64,000 bases of DNA, from positions 610,586 through 674,585 of the forward strand of contig JACTAT010000297.1 in the NCBI GenBank assembly GCA_014526335.1, read 5' to 3'. The position numbers and the translations under genes were made by a program. Source of the stretch: Chrysaora quinquecirrha (Eukaryota; Cnidaria; Scyphozoa; Semaeostomeae; Pelagiidae). Below, one piece after another: positions 1-10,400 of this stretch; position 1 is the first letter of the stretch; every line of letters begins with the position of its first letter. The notes under the pieces are model-generated. The model had not been told where the DNA came from, did no database searches, and saw only the letters and a program-made list of their open reading frames with translations.

Positions 1-503
1 AGCAGGAATTCGAGAATTTCCTTCTTTTCCTTGTTATTTTAGTGATAACTTTACGATCAATCCGGACAACTTCTCGTGAATTCCAATTCCCAAAACTTGA
101 CTTAAATGTTGCATCCCGATTGCAATGTTGCTCTATCTCGGAGCTTCATGTGCTATATGAATCCATGGGACTCAGTTAAGCGATCTACATCTGCTCTGGT
201 TATAGTGCTTTGCTAATCGACAATTTTGCAAGAGCAAGAACAAATGAACATAGATTGTAAACATATATCCTTTGAAATTGAGCATTTGCCATTTGCCTTA
301 GAACCTCTTTTGTGTTTTTACTATCTGAAATCGTTTTGTTCCTTGTTGATCCTTCAATTTAACCGGGTAGAGTATTTCTCTCGAAAGTTGCGTTATCTTG
401 TCTAGTTTTCGGAAAAAATTACATTTAATGGCAGGGCTTCCTAACAAAATATTCTTAAGGGCCCCGAGCTTATTCCATTACGCCACGGCAGAGAGTTACT
501 TAC
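1..503 (-). other. PNPLA8 intron, left edge
   Basis: AT-rich sequence downstream of the donor at 503. I see no exon, RNA gene or repeat that I can name. The next PNPLA8 exon must lie beyond the left edge. Confidence 0.5.
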
Positions 504-2008
504 TTTAAAATATTGACCAAGACATCAGTGTCATAAAATGCATGTTTGAAAAACAGCTTTCCAGCCCCAAATACAGCATTTGTTTCAAATATTTCAGAGC
601 TCAGTCGTTTGTAAAGACCTCCAGCTTCTTCCAATGGGGTGTTTTTAAATGCCAGCAAAAAAGCCAACATTGCACCAGTGCTTGTTCCAACTACCAAGTC
701 GAACATTTCATTGATTCTTTGTCCACAAAGAGCTTCTAATTTCTTCAGGATTTCTATTGCAATTACTCCTCTATAAGAAAAATAGATCATTAAGTGGAAG
801 CAAGATATAATAAGAGAACTAAGATAGTCTAAAACTTGTCCATAGTTTATCCGTAGGCAAAGTGACATTCTATTTTTGTAGCAAGACTCTTATAGGTTTA
901 TGTCGCGGTTTGGTCCCAGAATAGAAACTGAAGCACTTTACTTCGTCACTTTTCTTAGGATAAACCTGTGCAAGACTAGACTTATTACCTTCCTCCCACT
1001 CTTTCGGAAACAGTTTCTTACAACAACAACAACAACATACAGCTGTTTCCTCAGATTAGTTGGAGCGGGGTGGTGGAGTGTGGAGGAACATAGACTACAA
1101 CAAATGTAATAAGTCTAGCACAAGACATCAAAATACCCTGACATTAAAAGGCAGTAAACTTAGTTTCTTTTAAACTGACTTGTTAAATTTGTATCTGAAC
1201 CACAAAATTATACAGTTATTTTGTAATGCCTGAATAACCCTCAAGAAGCATGAATCAAAATGGGCTAAAGTGACAAGATCCATTTTGACTATGTTGGTTC
1301 TCTTACTTTGTCTTGGTGAAAGCAAGAATATGCTTTTAACATATGCTGCTTATAAAAAGCCTCACCTCCCTGCCACACCCCCTATTACACCATATACTCC
1401 ACACTAAAATTACAAAGTAAAGTAGAAAAGAGATTTTCATACCTTGTTCCTCCACCATCAATTGAAAGAATCCTAACTCCACTTCCTTTAACAGCATCAG
1501 TCCATCCTAGAATACTAAGAGCAATCTTAGCCTGCCTCCTGACACTTGCATCTTTAGTCTCTTCTCTGATACAAAGCAATAAAGATATACCTCCATCTCT
1601 TCTTAGCAATGATCTCGTTACTGGATACTTATTCATATGTGTAATAAGTTCCTCTAAACGGCTAAGTCTTGATAGATCTGTCGATGACCTTCTTATCAGA
1701 TTCAGCAAAGTTCTAGCTCTTGTCTGGATGCTTGCTACTGTTTTTCCAGAGCTTGTATAAATCAGATTTTCTGTTTTATCTTTCAACCCTTGTAACTCCT
1801 TCTCTTTGTATAATTCTTGAAGTTTTTCTTCAGTTGAACTTGAGTTCATCATTAAGACGTCACGGAGAAGGGAGGTTGGGGATTTCAATTTTGATATTAA
1901 GTCACTAAAACTCCATTCAGAAGAAGCATCTGACTTATTTCTTAGTTGCAACTGTAACTTTTTCAGAGTCAAATGACATCTTTTGCTTGCAATGTGGAAG
2001 GCATACAT
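504..2008 (-). CDS. PNPLA8: PNPLA8-like calcium-independent phospholipase A2 gamma (5' part, two exons)
   Basis: Patatin-family lipase that hydrolyses fatty acyl chains from phospholipids; animal PNPLA8 acts at mitochondria and peroxisomes. Exon 1443-2008 ends in the oxyanion loop DGGGTR, exon 504-770 continues GVIAIEILKKLE and holds the GTSTG nucleophile elbow (human GVSTG). Splice phases agree: the Arg codon of GGGTRG is split AG/A. The partner aspartate of the Ser-Asp dyad would lie in exons left of the window. The start at 2008 is the first Met after an in-frame TGA four codons upstream. The first ~25 residues hold several Lys/Arg/His and no acidic residue, compatible with a mitochondrial signal (inference). 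Residues before the lipase core form a helical armadillo-like region rich in Leu and charged residues, as in the human protein. Donor 503-502 is a good GTAAGT. Family assignment is very secure; orthology rests on remembered similarity to human PNPLA8. Confidence 0.9.
771..1442 (-). other. PNPLA8 intron
   Basis: Intron between the two PNPLA8 exons, bounded by GT at 1442-1441 and AG at 772-771 on the minus strand. It contains a short CAA run near 1022-1036 and nothing else recognisable. Confidence 0.8.
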
Positions 2009-2566
2009 CGTCTCATCTCAGCCCAGCTTTGCCAATCCGAAAATTTTACTGTATGCCCCAAAGAACAACCCCTCTGTAGCTTGTAGTTTTTCCTCCCAGC
2101 TCAGCTAAGCTCTCAGCTTGATAGTTTCGCACAGCACCTATGAGCTATAAGAACAAGGGCAGGAGAGAGAAACTCGGGCCTAGCCGCAGCAACTTCTTTA
2201 CAAGCATTATAAAATTGAATTTCAAGCAAAAAAGGACCACACCGATGATAATCTAAAATACCTCAACTATAAATTCTCCAATTACAGCAGCTTTGGGTCG
2301 GCAAACGCAGGATAAATCAACAAACTCGGAAAACAAAAACCAAAACAGAAAAGCTTCTCAGAACCATTGCTCAGAACTCAAATTGGACTAATCTTTTCCG
2401 GCGCATGTCTGTTTCCCGCCCACCCTTTCAAATAAAAGTGATTGACATCATCAAAAGTGGAAGAGATTGACACATGCGTGATAAGACTTACGTCATCTGA
2501 TCGCAAAACAAAATTTTTGCATCAGACTTTGCGGAAAAGTGAAAGCGAAAGAAGTTAGCAGACAAG
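2009..2566. promoter_or_regulatory. Shared head-to-head promoter interval of PNPLA8 and TMBIM4
   Basis: The two start codons face away from each other across 558 bp. No other gene fits between them, so both 5' UTRs and core promoters should lie here or be shared. No TATA box or named motif is clear. The promoter role is inferred from layout only. Confidence 0.55.
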
Positions 2567-4807
2567 ATGGATGATTTTCATACAGTCCAAATGGACGATC
2601 CGTACGAAAAGAGAGGGAAATCCTCGCTACAGGATACTATGTTCCGTGCTGCAACAGTAGCAGAAGCGAGGATTGAAATCAGACTCGGTAAGCAAGGGAA
2701 AATCAAATTGAAATGACACCTGGCAAACGACATCTTTATTTTAGGCCCTACACCAGAAGGCCTTACACTTCATCATCACTGTCTTTTCTTTCTCCTCCCT
2801 TCAAATCCTTCGTGGAATCAATCCCCGAAACATAAAACTATCTAATTATTTTCGACTTTTTTATTGATTTTACTGATTTTTCTTTAGGTTTTATCAGGAA
2901 GGTTTATGGAATTCTCACCGCGCAATTGCTTTTGACAACTGTCACGGCAGCTGTCTTCATGTTCACAGAATCAATCAAGGATTTTGTACAACAAAGGTTT
3001 GTCAGACATAAATTTAAGTTTTGCAATTTGCAAACATACTTACGAAGTGTCTTCAAAGCGTAAAGCTAAAGCCTAAAGGGTGGGTTTATGGGGGTTAATT
3101 TTTTAATAGGTATACTTAATTAATCCAGCCAGTCCGAATATCCATGATGATGTGATAGACTACCCAAGTATGACGTCATCAAAATCTATTTTTAGAATTT
3201 TGAAATTTGCTTGTCATTTTACGAAAGAGCATTAAAAATAATGCTTATTCGTGCAAAAATAAGTTAAATATGTCAAACAATGACTGAGATATGGCCATCC
3301 AAAGAAATACATTTCATACCTATCTGCTAAAATGCAGAACTTGCAGGCTTTGCTATTAGATTCTAATCTGTGCCTTTTGTATTCTTAGTCCTGGAGTGCT
3401 TCTTTTTGGTGTCTTGATGTCCTTGGTTCTGGTTATTGCATTAATGGTAAAGAGAAAAGAAAGCCCAACAAACTTGTACCTGCTGGCTGGATTTGTATGT
3501 CAACAATTTATGTTTAGTTCAGTTCTCATTTTAAATGCCACTGCATATTTGCTTTGAGTATAGCCCCATATTTCTTCTAATTGCTAACCTAGCCACCTCT
3601 GCCCTTTTGCACTTTCCTGACAATGCCACCAACAAAACATCCTCTGATTTATCAGTCAGACTTTCTCAGGCAGTCAGACAAATAGTCTAGTAAAGGTTCA
3701 GTTATACAATTATTGCATCCAATTTTTTTAGACCCTGTGTGAAGCATACACTATTGGAACAGTAGGTGAGGAACCCATCATATTTGTCTTTACATTATTT
3801 ATTTCTGAAAGAACTAAGCTTTGAAAAAAATGCCACAGTAATAAAGATGTACTTATATATAATGTACTTATAGATGTACTTATATTCCATATATATAAAC
3901 TTCAGAATTGTGATAAACAGCGGATTTGAGCATACTTTAAAGCTCGAAATGCACCAATCAGAAAGAAAAGTTGCATTGGCATTGTGTTTTAAACACCAAT
4001 CAGCTTGAGGGGGAAAGAACAATGAAAATTAATTGAAGAGTCCAAGTGAGAAAACGAACTCTTTCTGTCTACACGGAACTGGCTTTTTGGATTTGATGTG
4101 GACAGATTCCAAAACGCTGAGACGAAACAAGGATCTAGCCCTGCCAATTATATAAAAACAATCCTCGTTGTAATTTTCTGCCCACTCTGGGTTATGTAGC
4201 AAATGTTGACCTATGGCGGAATGTTTAAGGGTGGGTTGTTGCCTAGGGTTTCAGGGTGGTTGCTCCCTTTGCCCGAAAGGAATACATACTCCAAGAAATT
4301 CAACTAAAATATGTCAATAACATCTGTTTTCTCTGCAGTGACATTCTACGATCAGTTCCTGGTTCTACAAGCCTTCATACTCACTGCTGGAACAACTATT
4401 GCTCTTACTGCCTACACATTCCAAAGCAAGCGAGACTTCAGTGCATGGGGAGCTGGGTATGTGGACTCTGTTTTTGATATAGAATCTTTCCAAACCCTAA
4501 TATATATGAACTGTATAATCCGAATCCTTTGTAATGCAGTTAATGATCTGGAGTCAAATCTTCACCAAAGGAACAGCTTTGTCAATTTTCATTCATGGAA
4601 TAGAGAATTTCTGAAGAGAAACAGACAATTTCCTTCCAATTTTGTGCAGGTTTTCTGGAGCAAAAGAACTGGTGTTGTGATAATCTGCATTAGTAGTAAC
4701 AAAAACCTTTCGAGAATAGATCTAAAACATAATAACAATATTTGTGCATTTTTCTTTCTAGCTTGTTCACTGTTCTTTGGATTCTTGTCTTGGCTGGTTT
4801 CATGCAG
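2567..4807 (+). CDS. TMBIM4: TMBIM4 / Lifeguard-4 (BAX inhibitor-1 family), six exons, 3' end missing
   Basis: Multi-pass Golgi/ER membrane protein of the BAX inhibitor-1 family, linked in vertebrates to Ca2+ handling and resistance to apoptosis. Exons: 2567-2687, 2888-2996, 3389-3494, 3732-3765, 4339-4456, 4762-4807; all junctions are GT-AG and in phase. The peptides line up along human TMBIM4: [20 protein letters not shown] (TM1), [20 protein letters not shown] (TM2), [20 protein letters not shown] (TM3), [20 protein letters not shown] then [11 protein letters not shown] (TM4), [15 protein letters not shown] (TM5). The ATG at 2567 begins an acidic cytosolic N-terminus ([20 protein letters not shown]). 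TM6, TM7 and the conserved C-terminal acidic pair are not seen; they must fall in the repeat or gap at 4860-6179. Assignment is secure. Confidence 0.92.
3890..4095 (+). mobile_element. MITE family F copy (in TMBIM4 intron 4)
   Basis: Contains the core GCATTGTGTTTTAAACACCA and ends near CTGTCTACACGGAACTGGC. The same core and end recur at 60860-61020 and, inverted, at 18799-19020 and 49690-49860. Non-autonomous, no coding capacity. Adjacent sequence to 4240 (TTTGATGTGGACAGATTCC) recurs at 61420-61560, so it may be part of a longer composite. Confidence 0.6.
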
Positions 4808-4861
4808 GTATGTTGGTCGATAAAGTCAATCTGCCTTTTCTAACCAGCAAACAATCTAACG

Positions 4862-5679
4862 AACTAGCCAAATAACTAACTAACTAACTAACTAACTACC
4901 TACCTACCTAGATAGCACCTGCACCAACTAACTCAAGAATTAACGAAGTAACTTACTAACTAACTCACAAACTAACTAACTAAATTAGTTACTATCTTGC
5001 GAACTTAAAAAACTAATCTCACGAACTAACTAACTACGTTAACTAACTATCTTGCCAACTAACTAACAAACTAACTTACTAGCTGACTAACTAACTTACT
5101 AACTAACTTACAATAACGAACTAAATAACCAATTAACTAACTGATTAATTAAGTGACTAACCAACTTTCTTACTAACTTACTAACGAGCCAACTAGCAAA
5201 CTACCTCGCGAACTAACTAACCAACTAACTAACAAATTAATCAACTAATCAGCCAACTAACTATCTGACTAGCTAGCTAACTAACTAATTAACTAACTCA
5301 TGAAAACACTCACGAACAAACTAACTCACTGACTAACTCACTGACTAGCTAACTAGCTAGCTAGTTAACTAACTAACTTATTAACTAACTAACTAACTAA
5401 CCAACTAACTAACTAACTGACTGACTAACTTACTAACTAACTTACTAACCCAATAACTAACTAACAAACTAACTAACTAACTAACTAACTTACTTACTAA
5501 CTAAGTCACGAACAAACTAACTTACTAACTAACTAACTAACTGACTACCTAACTAGCTAGCTAACTAACAAACTAACTAACTAACTAACGAACTGGACTA
5601 AGTAACTAAAGAACAAACTAACTTACAAACTAACTAATTAGCCAACTAACTAACCAATCAATTAACTAACCATTTCACT
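4862..5679 (+). repeat. (AACT)n tetranucleotide array running into the gap
   Basis: About 0.8 kb of imperfect ACTA/ACTT tetranucleotide units (ctaactaact) after the sixth TMBIM4 exon. The array runs into the N block and probably caused the assembly break. It has no coding value. Confidence 0.95.
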
Positions 5680-6179
5680 NNNNNNNNNNNNNNNNNNNNN
5701 NNNNNNNNNNNNNNNNNNNNNNNNNNNNNNNNNNNNNNNNNNNNNNNNNNNNNNNNNNNNNNNNNNNNNNNNNNNNNNNNNNNNNNNNNNNNNNNNNNNN
5801 NNNNNNNNNNNNNNNNNNNNNNNNNNNNNNNNNNNNNNNNNNNNNNNNNNNNNNNNNNNNNNNNNNNNNNNNNNNNNNNNNNNNNNNNNNNNNNNNNNNN
5901 NNNNNNNNNNNNNNNNNNNNNNNNNNNNNNNNNNNNNNNNNNNNNNNNNNNNNNNNNNNNNNNNNNNNNNNNNNNNNNNNNNNNNNNNNNNNNNNNNNNN
6001 NNNNNNNNNNNNNNNNNNNNNNNNNNNNNNNNNNNNNNNNNNNNNNNNNNNNNNNNNNNNNNNNNNNNNNNNNNNNNNNNNNNNNNNNNNNNNNNNNNNN
6101 NNNNNNNNNNNNNNNNNNNNNNNNNNNNNNNNNNNNNNNNNNNNNNNNNNNNNNNNNNNNNNNNNNNNNNNNNNNNNNN
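5680..6179. other. Assembly gap (500 N)
   Basis: Exactly 500 N, so probably a placeholder of unknown true length. It must hide the last TMBIM4 exons and the PBRM1 start codon, bromodomain 1 and most of bromodomain 2. Confidence 0.99.
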
Positions 6180-6374
6180 TTCCTTAACAATGTTTGATGT
6201 TTAGCCAGGGTCTTAGATTTTTGGTGAAGTCTAGTGGCTTTAGTTCACAAAAAGCCTGTCAGAATACTTTAAAGATGCACTTTGAAACAGGGTAGGGGGT
6301 GAAAAAGTGGTGGAAAATCAGTCCAAAAACAAAACAGAGGCAGACTGTATAACTTTATCTGTTTATATCAACAG

Positions 6375-7473
6375 GATGCAAGTGTTATCAAGAAGACTGT
6401 TGCTGCAAAGAAGGTTGAAATTGAAAAAGGACTTCTTGGAGCAAAAGTCAGTGACAGAATTAGGTTGGTAATTCTTATGAAGAACACTTTTTCAAATAAG
6501 CAACTGGACTTTTGGCCAGCCCTCAAAGTTGCTTAAAATATCTAGTATTTTAGCCCTCACAGAATGACTGGTACCCTCTACAAACTCTTTCTTTTCTTGC
6601 TTTTCAATTAATAGACAAGTTTGCAATGATGTACTGTGTAAAGGAATCTTAACAAAATCTCAGCCCTAGTTGCTTATTAAAAAGTTGCTTGATTAATGGT
6701 CTTCAATGATGAATGCTAGGATAGATTTTTCACAAGTGACATACCACAATAAATGGAATTTGACCCTGGACGGAATCACCAGAGAGTCAATGATGTTTTC
6801 ACTCAGCTACAGAGCTCAATGAAAGCACCAAATAAATCTCCAAGTCATACAGTCCAAGACACTTATCCCGTTCGAATTTTTTCTGTGTTTTAACTATGTT
6901 GAGCCTTCTTTAGCACCTTTCACATTTATATAAATGTGTCATTAATGGTGAACACAAGGATAGATTTTCCTCAAGTGACATACAACAATAGTTGGGATTC
7001 AAACTTGGACTGCGTGATGAAAGAGCCAACAACCTTTTCACTGAGTTGTAAAGCTCAGTGTAAAGCTCAGTGAAGGCACCGAGTAACTCTCCAAGTCACA
7101 TCAATCTATGGCAGATCTGAGATCCAAGCACCCATTCGTTTTTCAAACTCTGTAAGTCTGTATTTCGGCTATGTTTAGTTTTCTTTAGCATCACACATAT
7201 TTTTCTATTTGTCAAGCATGGGGAACACAAGGATAGATTTTTCTATAAGTCCTATAGATTTCGGAAGATATACGGAGCTGTTCTTTTTGCTGAAAAGTTT
7301 TCTTAATGTTTGAAATTGTTACTGGTGTTCCTCCCACCCTTTGATTAATTCGTCAATTTTTTAATGATTTGATTTTAGATTACGCCAGATCAGTCGTAGC
7401 TACTCGCATCAGTCACATGACTCAGATCTTGAGAGCAATGCAACAGAAGACGACACTCAAAATGCTAATGAAA
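6375..7473 (+). CDS. PBRM1: PBRM1 segment: end of bromodomain 2 and linker (exons 6375-6463, 7379-7473)
   Basis: The first exon encodes DASVIKKTVAAKKVEIEKGL, equal to the last helix after bromodomain 2 in human PBRM1 (DANSIKKIFYMKKAEIE). The second encodes a Ser/Asp-rich linker (RLRQISRSYSHQSHDSDLES) before bromodomain 3. The split Arg codon AG/A and the phase-1 end join cleanly to the next exon. The intron between them carries three SINE copies. Confidence 0.9.
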
Positions 7474-10400
7474 GTAAGTCTTGAATTTACCTTACTATTA
7501 GTAAACTCTTTGAATGAATATATTTTTCTTCAATGACACACATCAGGGCAAATGTTTCTACTAGTGACAAACCTGGACTGCATGACCAGAGGGTCAATGA
7601 CAATTCCCTTGAGCTAAGAGCCCACTGAAATCCTTGAGTAAATCTATAAGTCATGCAGCGAAGGCTTTCTTCCTATTTCGACTTGTGTTTCGGCTATTTC
7701 GGGCTTCATTGTCATACATATTCATATATATATATATTTCATCAATGGCAGACACTGGAATTGATGTTTCCATGAATGGGATACTATGCAATTGATGGAG
7801 CTCGAACTTTGATGTTTGATTAAAAATGTTTGACGACAATCAAATTTATTGGAACATAGTATAAAGTATCATCAACCCTTGTAAAACATGGTGACAGAAC
7901 GAACAAATGTTTGATCTAACAATGTTTGGTGATCTGTCTTATGGCGATGTTTGATTTGTTTGGCAAGGGCTGAAGTTATGCAATTGTGATTGATTTTGTT
8001 TCTTATTAGATGCAAGAAAAGAAGATCGTTTGCTTGGAGAAGATGAGAATCTGGCAATGACACTTTACAGTGCAATAACTGCCCATTCTGATAATTATGG
8101 TCGACTTCTCTCCGAGCCATTCATGCGACTGCCTTCTAAACGGTAAGTAAAATCCGTCCTAGAGCTTAGCTTAACACCTGTTTATTAAGAGAAATTCCTA
8201 CGGGAGAGCGTTCAGATTCAGTGCCTTGACGAAATGATCCGTCATCGCTTTAACATTCATCCAAAGATGTTGCTGTGGCACAATGTGATACAATCTAGCT
8301 ACAATAATAGACAAAGTTGTTGACACAATTCTGAAAAAGAACGTTCAAATCCATATACTCACCTAGCCCCCTCCACCCGGTGGTCACTGCCAGAGGGGTT
8401 TTCGGTCCTCAGTGATTCTTTAACGTCCCAAAAAGTTTGAGTCGCGTCTGAAATTTTACGCGATTATCCGAGTCACAGAGAGCAATGTTTTTACACCTTG
8501 TAATTTGTGCTCCTAAGCTTGGCCCCTAAATTTTAGGTCCTCAGTGGTTCTTTAACTCTCCAATTAATTTTGAAACGGATCCGCAATTTTTCGTGATCAT
8601 CCGAGTCACTGAGGGCAAGGTTTTTATACCTTTTAATTTGTGCTGCCTATCATGGATTTGAACCGCAGACCTTAAGCACAATTGGCACGGGTGCTAACCA
8701 CTACACTGATCTTATATAGCAACTGGCACTAAAAACACCATTTTACCGTCACCTATTACGTTCCTTCTTTTCTATTTTGTTCCAGGTCATATCCTGACTA
8801 CTACAATGTGATAAGAAAGCCAATGTCTCTATTAAAGATAAGGCAGAAAATTACGGTAAACGTGAATACTGCTGCATTATTAGTATTCGCTGTATTCGCA
8901 AAATCGATTCTGCTCTCCATTTGAATCTGATGGTTTCTGAGACTTTCGAGAGATTCTAGTTTTAAAATTCGAATGACACTTCCATTTTACATTCCACGAA
9001 TGGGTCTGGAGACGAGGCAAGCAAGAATTTTGGCGCGAAAATTGACTGACGTTTCGAACAAACTTTTTAGACGTCATCACCATCTTATTAGACAAAACGT
9101 TTGGCTGCTATTTTGAGGGATGTCTCCTAGTGTTTTCCATCCATGAACAATCTTTTTCTTTTAAACGAGAAACTCCGTACTCCGTATTTATCGAATTTCC
9201 TAGAATTGTTTCATTTCCCGAAGAACCAGGCCTTTTCATTACAGAATCTTCCCATAAATTTAAACCATGCATCGCATCGGCATCAGCTATCAATCATATT
9301 TTGTCTACCTAGGGTCAACACTATACCTCTTTGGACAGTCTTGAGAGAGATTTGGATTTGGTTTTCACAAATGCAAGGGCGTATAACGAAGAAACGTCTC
9401 TTTTATATAAGGTAATTTCCAATTTCTCCATCTTGTAGTTCTTAAGCATATAAAGTTAAAGATATCCACGTTAATTATGAAAATACCATCGACATAAGCT
9501 TTCGGACCCTTTTTCAAGAGATTCAGATTTAAAGTCTATAGTTTTTACAAGTCTAGTAAAGGCACGCCAAGTCCAGACAAACCAAACCTTCAGTTTATCT
9601 TATGTAAAGGTTGAGCGTAGCTACTTGAGTTGACTTATCGAATGTGCTCATCGTCAGATAAGGTTTTAATCAATTTTTTTAGGATGCAACTACTCTACAA
9701 ATGTTTATGAAAGAGAAGAAGAAAGAATTACAAAAACTAGAGAATTTATATGTAAGTGATATTTAAAGTATTTTTGATGGCAATTTTAATAAATTATAAC
9801 CATAAGCAGAAATGTTTTGGCTTTTATTAAAGCTGTTGTTGTTGCAGTATTAGTCAAGATAATCACCGCTTTTGATGTCAAGCCTTTGATATTTTCAGGG
9901 CAACGTTTACCCATGAGACCTCGCAAAAATTCTAAGATCCTGGCCAAACAATCAACAAATGTTGATGAAATATTTGAAATTTGTTTTTCAAACGAATTGT
10001 TTGACCGTTTGTCTGACTATTTGGCCACAGACACAAGTTTTGCTTGTTGCAGGTAGAAAATGTTCTTGAAGTTTTTCAAAATCATTGCTACGCGAATTCT
10101 ACTTATCAAGCAATGTTTTATGATGTGGCCAACTGGCATAACATTGCTTGTGAAGCAACTCCCAAATTTTTGACCAGCAATGTTTGATCGTTTGGCGAGA
10201 GCCTCCGACCTTTGTCAAAGGAACAAACATTGTTGTGCTTGATGACATGGCCAAGCGGTCAAACATTTTGCAAAGAAAATTCCAAATGTTTGACCAAAAA
10301 TGTTTGATCGTTTGGCGAGAGCCTCAGACCCTTGTCAAAGAATCGAGTATTGTTAATGCGGTCAAACATTTTTTGAAAAAATGTTTGTTCAACTCGTGTT

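Noticed and set aside
4256..4823. Single 170-residue ORF through 4311-4823
   Set aside because: It reads through the intron 4457-4761; exon junctions matching TMBIM4 are better supported.
5675..6190. Frame consisting of X residues
   Set aside because: It is the N gap; the same holds for frames across 31653-32152.
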